Of a stretch of 64,000 nt of DNA, positions 1 through 11,121 are shown piece after piece (positions within the stretch are counted from its first letter, which is position 1; each line of letters begins with the position of its first letter). Under the pieces are notes generated by a model, which worked only from the letters and a program-made list of their open reading frames with translations, made no database searches and was not told the origin of the DNA. Source of the DNA: Eutreptiella sp. 'Long Island Sound 2002' (Eukaryota > Euglenozoa > Euglenophyceae > Eutreptiales > Eutreptiaceae); NCBI GenBank assembly GCA_964036045.1, contig OZ038387.1, positions 16,825,420-16,889,419 on the forward strand, given 5' to 3'. The position numbers and the translations under genes were made by a program.

Positions 1-927
1 GTCAAACGTTGGAATGGTTGAGGAGGGTTGGGGTTGGGTAGCAAGCCCCAACAAGGCCTGGGAGCGGCAAGAAGTAGGGTGTGACATCACTGCTGCTAGG
101 ATCCTAACCAGAGTACTAGAAATGGCCTCTTTTGCCTTAAAAATAGTACACACTACCCCTATATACCCACACAAGTTAGTACTGGGGAGTATTTGCCTCA
201 CCCTTCATCAGTCCTATGGTGTACCAACCCATGTTAGGGGTAGGGTATACTATTTTGGGTCGGTTTTCATCCTAATTTCCCTTTTTTTGGTGCTGTGGTT
301 AGGATTCTATTAGCAGTGCTGTCATACCTTTTTACCCCATTGCCCTTCCTCCCCCATCATAGGCTTCAATACCCAGCCCCATCCATTCAAGTACCTTCCA
401 AACCATGTTTTTTTAGTTTTCTGCCCTCAAAATAGGGGAGATGATCCCTACTTGCCCCTCAAAGCCCAATAATCACAGGGAGGGGGGAGAGGGGGCTAGA
501 AACGGAAAATTGCCATTTAAATACACCCGTGAATCCTGGTTTTGCACAAATATTCCGTTGTCCTGTCAGAATTCTTGTTCTCAGGGACCTAGACAACTAG
601 CAACCTGCTAATTAATTGACGAAAGAGGATCAGTGCTGTGCATTGCGAAACATATGTGCATCAGTCAACACCTGACAACAATTTATTTCGATGTGCATTT
701 AAGATCCTGCACGATTTAAATGTGCTGAAGTACAGAAGCAGATGCTAGAAGGGGCACCATTAAGCACCAAGTCCACATTGTGCTCACCAAAGTAATTGTG
801 TGCAGAGGAATATTTAACAGGCTATTGCCTGCACGTGGCTCTCCCTTTGCAGGCCATGGCCCTTTAAACGGAGTGTTGCCTTGCACCTGCGCCCCGGGGC
901 GGCCCCGGGGTGAGTGCCGCACACAAA
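1..927. other. 5' flank of the channel gene, no gene recognised
   Basis: This stretch is richer in A and T than the rest of the window. It has only short open frames with no recognisable protein. A 5' untranslated region and promoter for the channel gene should lie here, but I see no TATA box or other element I would defend. An AT-rich patch at about 680-720 is the only compositional feature near the start codon. Confidence 0.4.
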
Positions 928-1232
928 ATGGCATCAGCATCGCAGGGCGACGTGCTGGTGGACATGGATTTCATCAATTTCTACCTCCGGCGCCGCATGT
1001 CCACCGCCGCCATGTGCGTGCATTTTATGGTGTACGTCACATACCTCATCATCCTGACCGTATTGGCCATGCAGTACGTGACCGTGAGCTTCGACGGATG
1101 GGAGACGGGCGAGCACATCCGACGCATGCTCGACGACGGCTACCTGAATATGGGCCCGGAGCCCAAAAGTCTCTACGCCTCGGTGACCTGGAAAGATTTG
1201 GCGGAGACATGGGAGTTCTGGGAGTGGATGAG
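928..1232 (+). CDS. polycystin/TRPP-like channel, exon 1 (N-terminus, TM1, start of extracellular domain)
   Basis: First exon of a polycystin-2-like (TRPP/PKD2 family) cation channel, a six-transmembrane membrane protein with a large loop between S1 and S2. The start is the ATG at 928, chosen for its good context (AAAATGGC) and because it precedes TM1 by about 30 residues. TM1 is the hydrophobic run around MVYVTYLIILTVLAM. The exon ends in the family pattern FWEWM, which in polycystins precedes the first conserved extracellular strand. It ends at 1232 with donor GTGCAC after two bases of an Arg codon, and exon 2 completes that codon. Whether a further 5' exon exists cannot be excluded. Family assignment is from recognised motifs; the exon ends are my prediction. 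Confidence 0.8.
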
Positions 1233-2655
1233 GTGCACACCATCTGTCCACTGCTCTATATTGCTCTCTACATCCGTTCTGCAGACGGGAGGTCAGAGCA
1301 CATGACTCTTGCACGAAAGGTTTCGTGTTCGGATCCCCAGATTCGCCTAGTCGTGCGCGAGCATGTCGACGAGGCCCTCAGAAATAGGACGCGTGCCCCG
1401 AATGCCACACTGGAGAGTGCATCGAGCCGCCGTGTCGTTCACTGGGAAGGTGCAGAGGTGACCAAGGCTGCCTGCACAGAGCAGAGGTATGAAGTAGAGG
1501 CATGAAAGTACAGCTTTAAAGTGGACTTTCGAGCAGCAGAAAGGTGTTCTCATTTGTTGGAAAGGAGCTGCGAAAAAAAGCGTTGTCCGCCATCCGTTGG
1601 CGAACGGAGCACTGCATACGGGCTCTCCGTTGGACGGCAAGTCGGAAGGTCATGGTCATGTATTGCAGCGCTGCTGCTTTCAGGCGTTCGTATGCGCAAG
1701 TCGGCCGCAGGCAGATGGGGCCCGAGTGACGGTCATTGTGCCCTGATGGCAGAGCCGGCCTTGCCCAAAGATGGGCACCGCATGGGACCACCCGTTTGCC
1801 GATCTCTTGCCCTTGGGAGGGGGGATGGCTGGTGCTTGGGACAGGGGGGCATACCAAAGCGTCGCTAGTGGATTGGCTGAGGATCCGAACTCTCCATTGC
1901 CCTGGGGAGAAAGTTAGTGTGCCTGGGCGCGCACCGGGGCGTCTATTCAGGCCCAAAGGCTCTCGACCAACACTGTACCAAGCGCCATCTAAGAACCCCC
2001 CCCCCCTCCCTCCGTCAGCCCCGGAAAGGCAGGGGTTGTGTAGCCATTGTGATGCCTCCCGGACATCACCAGTACCAGAGCCTCAGCACGGGCTCTGCAA
2101 AGAGGGGGAAGAGGCAGCGACGCATGTCTCAGTCCATATGTCCCCTCTTTCGTGCCATCGGCGGCACGCTGCCACCGGTGTGGAATCAGGGGTGGGGGCC
2201 CATCAGTATGAGAATGAGGAACCCTGTGCTTTGGCCAATTCATGCGGACCTGGGTATCCGTCGCCGGTGTAGTGCGGAAGGTCGCCCGACAGTTACATTG
2301 GCTGCAGGAATCCGGTTTCTTTTGTAATTTCGGGACCGGAGGTTGGCACTTTACACGGGCCTTACACCACTTTACACGGGCCTTACACCACTTTACACGG
2401 GCCTTCCGCCACTTTACACGGGCCTTACACCAATTTACACCGGCCTTACACCACTTTACACGGGCCTTACACCACTTTACACGGGCCTTAAACCACTTTA
2501 CACGGGCCTTACACCACTTTACGGCGGTTGGCGATCAACAGCCAGCGGCAACGGTCAACCGTCAGCAGTTGGTTGTCAACCGATGACAACTGACAACTGT
2601 TGTCGGTTTCTTGAAGGCTGTTGACACGCGCCTCCGCTGCATTGTGCCTCCGTAG
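1233..2655 (+). other. intron 1 of the channel gene
   Basis: Donor GTGCAC at 1233, acceptor CCTCCGTAG ending at 2655. It contains a 21-bp tandem repeat (about 2346-2525) and, just after it, a short palindromic patch near 2595. Several open frames of 60-180 codons cross it on both strands, but none resembles a known protein. Confidence 0.65.
2346..2525. repeat. 21-bp minisatellite, about 8.5 copies
   Basis: The unit CACTTTACACGGGCCTTAC plus two bases recurs every 21 bp with a few substitutions. Because 21 is a multiple of three, each frame reads a seven-residue peptide repeat and stays open, which makes spurious reading frames. The array lies in intron 1 about 130 bp before exon 2. Confidence 0.9.
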
Positions 2656-3259
2656 GGCTGACGAGGGCCTGATGAACCTGTTCAGCCCCGACGCCCAGAT
2701 CCCGTCACAAAACCTCGTGCTCGGGGGCCTGCTGCGGGTCACGCAGCTCCGGGTCAAGCCGGAGGCCTGCGACGTCCCGCAACTCCCCATGTTCCTGTAC
2801 TTTACGGAAGAGCTGGGCTTCGCCTTCCACTCCGCCCCGTGCTACCCGCGCTGGAGCTCCGCCGCCGAGGACACGGAGGAGCGATCACCGATCACCCGGT
2901 GCGCGGCGGAGTACGTGGCGATGCTTGCGCCGAACCTGACGAGTCAGATCAACGACACGGAGAAGTGGCTCCCGAAGCTGTACAACAAGAGCATCACCGG
3001 GTGGGAGCACTGGCCATCCCCCACCGGCAAAGAGTACACTGTGCCCGGGTACTTCGGCAGGTACCCGGTTGGGCAGGGCTACACGTTCCTGCTCTACTCC
3101 ACGATCGAGCGGGGCGTAAAAGCATACCTGGACTGCCTCGAGCAGAACGACTGGATCGACTCGCAGACGCGGTTCGTGTCGCTCCAGTTCGTCACGTATC
3201 GCCCCGGCACTGCGATCTGGACGTGGCATACGTATTTCTTGGAGTTCCTGCCCACGGGG
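2656..3259 (+). CDS. polycystin/TRPP-like channel, exon 2 (extracellular polycystin domain)
   Basis: Encodes most of the extracellular polycystin (TOP) domain. Family signatures in order: NLVLGGLLRVTQLRV followed by a Cys (matching the N-L-L-G...R-x-x-Q-L-R-V...C pattern), a Cys-rich loop, three NxT/S glycosylation sites (NLT, NDT, NKS), then YTFLLYSTIERGVKAYLDCL and WIDSQTRFVSLQFVTY. The last matches the W-[IL]-D-x-x-T-R-x-x-x-x-x-F-x-x-Y pattern typical of PKD2. The exon ends with EFLPTG, the conserved run leading into S2. The acceptor is TAG at 2653-2655 and the donor GTACCC at 3260, in phase 0. Exons 1 and 2 together give 303 codons with no stop. Confidence 0.88.
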
Positions 3260-4156
3260 GTACCCTCTTCCCTCCGTAGTTTCGGGATTGGCGCGGGCCA
3301 ACGGACAGGCGGGGCGGGGTCACGTGTCTCAGCTGTCATCGCACCTGACGCCTGGCCAGGAGGTACCGAGTTCCAGTCCCGGATGGGGCATAAGTAATAA
3401 GGGCAATCCATCACAGGCGTTGGCCGGGATGCCCTGGGTGACTCCGCGTGCCAGAAGGGACTAATACGGGTTCGCTGGTGCCTGGAGATCCCCCGGTGTT
3501 CTACGTTCTACCAGCAGACAGGCGGTTTGGGGGGGTCAGCGCATTCGGCGCGCGGGGGAGCGGCGTGTCGTGCCGCGCACGGGCGCTGGGTAGAGTGTCA
3601 CGACAGTTGTCTTGCAGTAGTCTGCGGTGGTTGTAGACGATGGTCGTAGAATCACAGATGAGGTGACGGTGCTGATTTCCTTCTTCGATACTGCTTTCTC
3701 TGTGCATGGCACACCGCTGCTTTTACTCAGCCTTCGGTTTTTTTTCTTGTGTCCAGTAGCACACTGGGATGCCTTCGGGCGTGGCAGTTCCCACTGCCTT
3801 TTCTGGTATCAGATTCAGCTTCGGGTTAGGTCCGCTACCGCATCGCCTTATGGGACAATCGTAGCATTGGACAGCTCTGATCCTTCATTCCGAGAGATTT
3901 CTCAAGTGCCCTCTGGTGAGCGGGCTTTGCCGGCTCGCCGTGGCCGGAACCCCAAACCAAAAAGTAGAATCAGCAGATGAGACGTAGTGAAAGTGTATCA
4001 ACGGTGGGCGTAGAGGAGCCAGGGGCCGTGGTACCGCAGTGGAATGCGATTGTAGAGTGACCAAAGGTAAGGCGATTGTAGCGTTGGTGGCGGTGATTGT
4101 GGCGTTGGGGGTAGCAACGGACAGACGTTGTCGAACGCACCCTCACCGTCCCGCAG
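3260..4156 (+). other. intron 2 of the channel gene
   Basis: Donor GTACCC, acceptor CCGTCCCGCAG. There is no recognisable coding sequence or repeat. Short open frames on both strands show no family resemblance. Confidence 0.65.
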
Positions 4157-4531
4157 GTGATGTACGCCGAGAGCCGCGAGTACGCGTTCAAGTACAACGC
4201 CAAGGAGGGCACGTATTACGGCCTGCATTTGTCGCTCCTCTTCTTCGGGACATACCTCTCATTGCTTTGGGCGGTGCGCGCCTGGCCGAACTGGGGCCAG
4301 CCCCTGAAGGCGGTGGCCACGAAGGAGTACTGGCTACGCGTGCCGGCCCATTTCACGTTCGGGAAGGCGTTCCAGCTCCTGCACCTGATCTTCCTGTGGA
4401 TCACGTGGGCCAATCAGGAGGCCTTATGGGACCTGTCCGATTCTATTGGACAAGTGCCAGACCCGGACACGCCCGACGGCGGGTACAGCAACGGGGCAAT
4501 CCTGGGACTTCTGATGTCGACCACAGTGCAG
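4157..4531 (+). CDS. polycystin/TRPP-like channel, exon 3 (S2-S3)
   Basis: 125 codons in phase 0 at both ends (acceptor CCGCAG at 4156, donor GTCAGT at 4532). It encodes the S2 helix (around YGLHLSLLFFGTYLSLLW), a cytoplasmic stretch rich in basic and aromatic residues, and the S3 helix (around FQLLHLIFLWITW), followed by an acidic loop. The order and spacing follow the S2-S3 part of PKD2-type channels. No start codon is expected because this is an internal exon; the first codon is GTG. Confidence 0.85.
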
Positions 4532-5595
4532 GTCAGTGCCCACAGCGAATAGTGGTATTGGGGCAGGACAATCGCTGGGCATTGGGGCATTGTTGGTCCA
4601 TGTTTGTCGCGACCTATTCCCTCTGCACGGCGCTAATGTCTTGGCAAAGCCACTTTGTGGCGTGATTTCCAAGACCACCTGAGCCTTACATTGCCCGTTT
4701 ACTTTGAGCCATGTCAGGGGTTCTTCCAGCCCCCAATCCTCCTTCAGAAGGGCAGAAAACTGTGCGAGCGTCCCCGGAGGCGCACAAATGTTGGCTGACA
4801 CGCTGCCATTTGTACTCGAAAACGGGCACTGTGTCATGTCAATGATTTCGAGGCGTCTTTGATGGGGTGCACTTGGCCCCCCACCCTGACTGCACCCAAA
4901 CCTTCGATTAACTTCTGACAGCGTCACGGCCGGGCTCTTAGCCCCGACCTGGCGGCATCGTCAGGTGTGGCGGCTGCAGTTTTGTATGTCTCCGGTTGTC
5001 TGTTGTTTTTGCCCGCTTAAGTGTTGAGTCTGTCAGTCATCCCGGTGTCGGTTGGTTTGGTTGGATATGGCATTGGGTGCATTATTGACTGCTGCTGTTG
5101 AAGGCGAACAGCGCAACCTGACCTGGTCCTTTATAATCGTGCTATTGGCAGGGAATCCACAAAAGTGGTCTGAACTTTGCAGTGTTGCGCTGTCTGCACG
5201 TTGCTGAAAAGGGGAATCCAGGTACTACTCGCGAATGGTGCGCAAGGTACTAAGCCGAAGTAAGTGTTAACCAAAAGTATGGCTGTTGATGTGGATCCCC
5301 GGCACTGTCAGCCCTGTTCGCTCTGGCGGCGTCCTGTCCCATCACCTGTGGTAATTGATCGCTCTCGAGCTTTGAATGGCCATGTGGACAAGAGAAAGGG
5401 CGAAAACCTGCGAGTGGCTGAAAGCTGGCGAAGGTCCCAAGGTCTTGTTAACTTGACCATCCGCACCAGGTGCCCACACCTTCGTCGGGCTGGGGGTACC
5501 TGGCGCGGCCGTATCGCCTCCACCGGAGCAAAGAATAGAGCACGTACATCAAAATCGGTTGACAGACGACTGGCCCCATCTGTTCTGCGCCGCAG
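4532..5595 (+). other. intron 3 of the channel gene
   Basis: Donor GTCAGT, acceptor CTGCGCCGCAG. An unidentified minus-strand frame of 167 codons (4424-4927) overlaps its first part and exon 3. I see no domain in it and do not call it a gene. The rest shows nothing recognisable. Confidence 0.6.
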
Positions 5596-5922
5596 ATCTC
5601 TGAATTCGCTGTGAGCGAGCACGACTTCAAACACCTCCTCGCGACGCTGATCGTGATCAGTTACCTCCGCACGTATGAGTTTGCGCGGCTCAGCCGGCGG
5701 ATGGAGTTGGTCGTCCAAACGCTGCGGGCCTCTGTGAGCGCGATACTGGCCCTGGGGGTCGCAGTGAGCCTCGTGGTCTTCTCATACTCCGTGGCAGCTT
5801 ACGTCATGTACTCTGGGACACATTATGAATTCGTGGAGTTTGGGCGCGCCATCAGCACAATGGGAATGGTCATCGTGGCGCAACCTGGCATTGAGCTCTT
5901 CTGTGGAGAGCCTACATGCGAG
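5596..5922 (+). CDS. polycystin/TRPP-like channel, exon 4 (S4, S5, pore region)
   Basis: 109 codons in phase 0. S4 is around LLATLIVISYLRTYEF, followed by a basic linker (RLSRRMELV) as in the S4-S5 region of PKD2. S5 is the long hydrophobic run around ILALGVAVSLVVFSYSVAAYV. The pore helix area reads EFGRAISTMGMVIVAQPG and does not show the usual L-G-D filter of PKD2. The donor is GTATCC at 5923. Immediately beyond lie the TC/TG microsatellite and the Penelope-like element that fill intron 4. Confidence 0.83.
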
Positions 5923-5991
5923 GTATCCGCCTGCGTATGTACAGCGTGGAGTGCACTGGTGCTGTGTGCCAGTCCGATGCCGTGCGGTGCT

Positions 5992-5993
5992 CC

Positions 5994-6025
<32 letters not shown>

Positions 6026-6027
6026 CT
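5992..6027. repeat. TC/TG dinucleotide microsatellite
   Basis: A run of CT repeats passes into TG repeats. It lies 40 bp before the first ORF of the Penelope-like element and probably marks its 5' junction. A (GT)n tract recurs downstream at 11985-12027. Confidence 0.85.
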
Positions 6028-6067
6028 ACTCTACTAATCTCACACTCTTGTACCCTCCGACCCCATC

Positions 6068-7474
6068 ATGGCCGACCCCCCTATAATCTGCCGCCGGTGT
6101 CACAAAGGCGGGCACCATGCCTCTGCCTGTCCAGAAGCTAGCACTGGCAATCGCTCGGAGCGAGGAGGCCGCGGCCCTCCACCGTCAAAGTGCTGGACCT
6201 GCGAGCTGATCGATGGCGCTGACGCAAATCACCGGGGAGATGAGTGTCCAGTAGCCGCGCAGCGGCTGAAGGATCGCCAATGCACCCTGTGTGGTTCGCC
6301 AGACCACTGGAAGAAAGGGTGTCCCAGATACGAGGCAGACAAACATAAAGCCCGCAACCCCACGACCACCTACTGGCCCACCGGTCCCAAGCGATCAGCA
6401 ATCTCATGGTGCTTGCGCTGCGGGGTCAAAGGGGAACACCCCACAATGGACTGCACAGCCGCCGGTCCCCCAATCATCTTGCCTGACGCCTCCGATGCCG
6501 ACGATCTGCAGGATGTCTGCCTCTGGTGCTCCATTAAAGGCCACTCCCATCAGTCCTGCATGCGACGAGCTCCAATCCAAGCAAAAGAAAATGCTACAGC
6601 CATTGCGGGCCTGACAGATCGCGTGGATGCCTTACAAAAATCCGTCACAGACTGCAATGCCCTGTCAAGAAAAGTGTCCACATTGGAGGGACAGATGTCC
6701 AGCTTAATGACTTGGAAGTCAACTACCGAGGGTCGCCTGACAGTTCTAGAGTCCTGGCAGTCCTCTGCCAACAATAAATACGTCGCCCGGTCCAGCTTTG
6801 ATGCATTCGTGGAAGAAAAATTTACCCCGACGCAACGACAGGCCGCTACAGCAATAGCAACGTCTACCTTTGATGAATTCGTCAACACGCGCTTCCTCCC
6901 GATAGAGCAACAGGCCTCGGCATCTCTTCCAGCGGAATCTTTCAACGACTATGTCACTAGAATGGAACAGGCGGGGTTCAAACCAGCTTGCGAGGACACA
7001 CCAATGTCAACGGCCCGACTCACAGGCGCCCCGCGCATCGCCTCGGAGTCACAGGACATTGGAAGCCCTGGGCAAACAGCAAAGGAAAGGGCGGCCAAGC
7101 GCGCTCACACCCCGTCTGGAGCCAGCGGTTCCAGCTCCTCCTCTTCAGCGGTTGCCTCGCCGACCCCCCGCACACCAGCCGGGGCAGCTGCGTTTGGTGG
7201 AGTCTCGCCTCCGAGTGCGCCGTGGTTAGCGCTGAAGCCTACAGAGAGCTCTCAGTGGTCAGATGACGCCCTGGACCTACTGTTCAGCGAGTGGACGGCC
7301 CATATGGACTCCAAATTACAGCAGTGGGCGTCGAAGCATCTCCAGGGTGAAATGAAGAGCACAGTGGAGACCCTGGCCCGTGATTCGTGGTCACCGGAGA
7401 AGAAGCGTGGCATCTCCGCAGTGCTCACACCATCTCGGGTTCCAGTGCGCCTGTTCACCAATTTAAACCGGTAA
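6068..7474 (+). CDS. Penelope-like element ORF1: gag-like protein with five zinc knuckles and a coiled coil
   Basis: 468 residues from the ATG at 6068, ending in TAA. The first 165 residues hold five CCHC zinc knuckles: CRRCHKGGHHASAC, a long-spaced CWTC...H...C, CTLCGSPDHWKKGC, CLRCGVKGEHPTMDC (one residue longer than canonical) and CLWCSIKGHSHQSC. Such knuckles bind single-stranded nucleic acid in Gag and retroelement ORF1 proteins. Next comes a predicted coiled coil (about residues 175-235: LTDRVDALQKSV, VSTLEGQMSSL). Three spaced copies of an F-x-x-[FY]-V motif follow (SFDAFVEEKF, TFDEFVNTRF, SFNDYVTR), then a Ser/Pro-rich linker and a tryptophan-containing C-terminus. The frame is intact although ORF2 is broken. 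It probably packages element RNA; the link to ORF2 is by position only. Confidence 0.72.
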   Translation: MADPPIICRRCHKGGHHASACPEASTGNRSERGGRGPPPSKCWTCELIDGADANHRGDECPVAAQRLKDRQCTLCGSPDHWKKGCPRYEADKHKARNPTTTYWPTGPKRSAISWCLRCGVKGEHPTMDCTAAGPPIILPDASDADDLQDVCLWCSIKGHSHQSCMRRAPIQAKENATAIAGLTDRVDALQKSVTDCNALSRKVSTLEGQMSSLMTWKSTTEGRLTVLESWQSSANNKYVARSSFDAFVEEKFTPTQRQAATAIATSTFDEFVNTRFLPIEQQASASLPAESFNDYVTRMEQAGFKPACEDTPMSTARLTGAPRIASESQDIGSPGQTAKERAAKRAHTPSGASGSSSSSSAVASPTPRTPAGAAAFGGVSPPSAPWLALKPTESSQWSDDALDLLFSEWTAHMDSKLQQWASKHLQGEMKSTVETLARDSWSPEKKRGISAVLTPSRVPVRLFTNLNR

Positions 7475-7563
7475 GGGAGGGGGGAGACCAAATACTGTTT
7501 AGGGCGTCCTCACCCCCGCAGACAAACAACGGTGGCCCCCCCGTAGACAGTCTGGTCAGCACC

Positions 7564-10500
7564 ATGCTCTCCCTCCAGTGGATACGGCAAAAAATGGGTC
7601 TTGCCACATACATAGTTCAGCAAACATCAGAGTTCGTCTCCCATCTGGACATCCATGCGTATTATCCAATGGACATGACACACACCGGTGATCTGATCCA
7701 CAACACACGCTGTCGTATCAACGCCCTGTCCCATTGTGACTCCCAAAGCAGTGAACGTGCCTTATGTGACAAACGACACACCGACAACGTAGCCGGGCAG
7801 TGGGCACATGCTTCGCCTCCACCCCCCCTGCAGGCACAACCATTCAGAGATATGCAGGGTTCCAAGGTGCCTGGGTGGGTTTTCCGCAGAGTATGCCACA
7901 CCCTGTCCACCACCAGTGGGTGGTCCACACCACACGGGTGGCTTACAGCATGTCACATCCAATGGGACAATCCAACGACGCGACTACTACACTCCTCCTC
8001 CCCTCAAGTCCTGACATCATGGGGCGAATGCAGCCCTGTCCTCCCTCTGCCCTCCCCCCTCCCAGACCCCCTGCAACACTTGTGGGTATGGGCCCCAGCA
8101 TCTGAGGTCCCAACTGTGCAACGCCACTTCCCCCAAATGTCCACTGTGGGTTGGTTTAGCACTCCACAGCCTATTCACCTCATGACCTCTTCCAGAGCTC
8201 TGGATGCGTGTGACAGCATCCAAATACACCGTCTGCACCTGCTGTTGTCGCATGAAGGATCGAGCCTCCTGACCCACCAACCCCCACCTCAAGGCACCAA
8301 TGTCCTCAAAGCCTTGTGTATCCAGATGTCCCGTGCCCTTTCGGACAAAAATCTCGGTAGATGGGCAGCGCTCCACCAACTGCGTGTTTCCTACCTCCCG
8401 TACAACACGCACGCAGCGCTCAGGATGGCTCGGAGGTTGAGCCACGTCCACGTCTGGTACACCAATGTAACACCCCCCCAGTACGCTGTATACCTAGTTT
8501 TCCATATATACCTCCACCTCGTGTATGTGGGCGTCACAAGCAAAGCACTGACTGTTCACCTCCGGAAGCACCAAACAGACGCGCCGAGCTTCCAAGACTG
8601 CTCCACACTCCACAGATTAATGTTGCAAACGGACAGCGCCCACTGGGGAATCATCCCCCTGCAATTCATGAACGATGAGTGGTACGCCAGCGTCAGGGAA
8701 CGACACTGGTAGTTCGTGTTCAAGAAATGGGCCTGTAACGACGTTGCCCCAGGCATTAGCACCGAGGGACAAGGGTCGGGACCACGGGGATGGCTGAACC
8801 AACGAGTCCTACAGGTCCTACACAGCATGAAAGAGGCCCGACAGATAAAGGATTTTCCGCGCCTGAAGTTTTTACAACAGGACCTTCACAGCCTGGCCTC
8901 GCAGATGAGTGTACCATTGTACTCCGTAGGCAGTATCGTTGTTCCAAATTTGCAGCCATCTCAGAAAAGTGCCATTCACAGAGTCACCCAAAAAATGATT
9001 GCTTCCGTTGCCAGCCCCTCATGGGAGAAACAGGCCCTGGCGAAGGCCATACGTGTCGTCCGCAGTAGCCCTGTCAACGTCCGCCGCGTTTTTGAGCAAC
9101 ATGCTCGGAGATTCGATAAGTTAGGCGACCGACCTCCGTGCAAGTGTCACACAGCACCAAATTCCCCGGGGTCTCCACAGTCATCGATGGACACATTGCA
9201 TACACACCACTGTGGGTCCCTACCTCTGACACCTATGCCCGACCCAACGACCCCCTACCCCTCAGAGGCTCCTCCGTCCGCTCCCAACTCCTCTCTGACC
9301 TGCAAAAGATGGCGGATCAAATCGGTGCCAGGCTTCCGCCCCTCGAACTGATGCTCCCAGACTCGCTGTGGCCAGAGTCAGGCTGCGTGCTCACGCAAGT
9401 CAGGAAATTTGCCAAGTCGGTCTGTCAGTCCCACTACGTCCGTATTGTCGACAAGGGGGTGGGAGTCCTGTGGGCTTTCTGCCGCCACTGGGTATGGGGC
9501 GTCATCCAACAGTTCCTGCAGGCCGAAGGCTACACCCCGTCCCCCAAAACACTGCCCTAGGCCATGGCCTTCGTCTCAGCAAAGCTCGACGCCAGGGGCT
9601 GGGACCGCAACTCAGCCGGTCAACTTCCCCTCCTCCCTCCTGGGTAAATTCAAGTCACTGGCTAAGGGTAAATGGCTCTGGCGCGGCATTACCTCCCTCC
9701 CCCAACCCCTGCTACCCAAAAAGTCGCTGCGCATTGCCGCACGCGCCGACACAGCTTTCCTCCGACTCCTGTGCCAAGAAGTCCCATGCTGTTTTTTAGC
9801 TCAAAGCATCTCAGAAGTGAGCCAATGGTTCCACTGGTTAGACACCATAAACGCCCGGTTCATCAGTGAAGTGGATTGCAAAGATCAATTCAACAATATA
9901 TGCCCCACCGACATAGAATCCCACCTGACGGAAGCCAGCACATGGCTCGCCAAACGCCGCAAGTGGCGCATGACCGATATTGAGTGGTCAATACACAAAG
10001 ATTCCAAAATGCTCGACAGGGCGGGACGCGCTAAAGCAACGAAATTCTGGTACATCACCCACACCCAAATGTCAGACACAATTACATTTGAAATGCACTG
10101 CAATAACTTCATCAGAGCGGTGGGAGGGTTATGGTGTCGCCACGGTTGCATTCCAATGGGCGGTTCTTTTTCAGCCCAGGCAGCCGACCTGCACAGCCTA
10201 TGGCAGGTGTATACGAACCGCCACCTGCTACGCCGCCTGGGCTCCCTCACTGTTTCCGAGGCAGGGTTCCCCTACTGGGAGTCACCGCAGGGGATCACCG
10301 CACTGTGCCAATTCAGAGACAACATCCTGATTGCCACCACCAACCCCGACACCCCATCCCACCCCATCATTTCCATAGTGTGTAGCCTGCCGGGCGAGGC
10401 ATGGGGCCTGGATGTGCTCTGCGAGTGTATGTCAGGCCCAGGGGACACCTGCAAACATCGCTGCCACTCAGCGTCCACCACAGCCCTCGGTTTTGACGTG

Positions 10501-10893
10501 ATTCGCGGGGAAACGGGTAAGGGACTGGCGTGTCTGCACCCCAGCGCGCTCTCATCAACATGGAGTTTGAAAAGTGCACCCCCCCTCCTGTCTCCTGCAA
10601 GCGCCTATCCTGCCTACCTCCCGGGTATCATGACGGGCGCCTTGAGCAACGCACGCCCTTGGGCCACGACATGGGCGGGGGAGCTGCTGTCCCTCTCCGC
10701 TTGGTTACAAATAGCCCTTCTCAGCGGGTATGCATTGCCCCAGGTCACCAGAGCAGCACACTCAGCAGTCACTCGGGGCCTGTCTACAAGCCCCAACGAC
10801 CACACAGCAACTGTCCGCTACCTCTACATGGTTCGCCAACTCCTCCCCATGCCACACTGTTGCCACCTCACGTTGTGCGCCGCCTGGCTGTGA
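7564..10893 (+). pseudogene. Penelope-like element ORF2: GIY-YIG endonuclease, CxC linker, reverse transcriptase; broken
   Basis: The frame starting at the ATG 7564 (already open from 7387) runs to an in-frame TAG at 8710-8712 after a TGG codon. The GIY-YIG domain lies at about 8480-8709: YAVYLV, then LVYVGVT, Arg in LRKH, and Glu in NDEWY. Beyond the stop the same frame continues to CKC (9139-9147), the CxC motif. Coding then moves to another frame at about 9150 (STVIDGHIAYTP, VRIVDKGVGVLWAF). That frame meets a second TAG at 9558 and returns to the first frame near 9610. RT motif A is EVDCKDQF (about 9868), motif B GCIPMGGSFSAQA (about 10144), and motif C FRDN (about 10312) instead of the usual [FY]xDD. 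It ends in TGA at 10891-10893. It would nick target DNA and prime reverse transcription, but this copy cannot make the full protein. Confidence 0.7.
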
Positions 10894-11064
10894 CAACATG
10901 CACACTGGGCGGGGGACAGCTACAGTAGTTGGCAATTGGATCCATCCCTGTCACCAGACGGCACCACAGGTTTCTGGTGCGGGGACTGGGACATCCTCCA
11001 GCTCCACGCCGCCAAAGTTAAACCCGGCAACCATGACTGCCCCCCTTGGGAGTCTGTGTGTGTG
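10858..11064 (+). repeat. 3' end of the Penelope-like element (first copy)
   Basis: Overlaps the end of ORF2 and its 3' untranslated region, ending CCCCCCTTGGGAGTCTGTG and a TG run. The same start and end sequences recur at 11573-11667 with the middle missing, which defines both as copies of the element terminus. Confidence 0.7.
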
Positions 11065-11121
11065 TAGTCCGTACATGTGCATGTTTGAGCCACGGACACA
11101 CAGTGTGGGGTAAGAGGCCTG

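Larger units (their letters stand above)
6028..11066 (+). mobile_element. Penelope-like retroelement with N-terminal GIY-YIG endonuclease (Naiad/Chlamys-like layout), decayed
   Basis: Bounded by a TC/TG microsatellite on the left and by a TGTGTGTG tail at about 11055-11064 on the right. It encodes a zinc-knuckle ORF1 and an ORF2 with the order GIY-YIG, CxC, reverse transcriptase. That permuted order, and insertion at microsatellites, are published traits of the Naiad and Chlamys clades of Penelope-like elements. ORF2 carries two in-frame TAG codons and two frame changes, so this copy is dead. Ends are inferred from the microsatellites; I found no target-site duplication by eye. Confidence 0.68.

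Noticed and set aside
14-313. Plus-strand open frame of 99 codons at the window start
   Set aside because: No family resemblance, and the composition resembles the surrounding non-coding DNA.
4424-4927. Minus-strand open frame of 167 codons across exon 3 and intron 3
   Set aside because: No recognisable domain, and it overlaps a well-supported exon on the other strand. It is most likely a chance frame.
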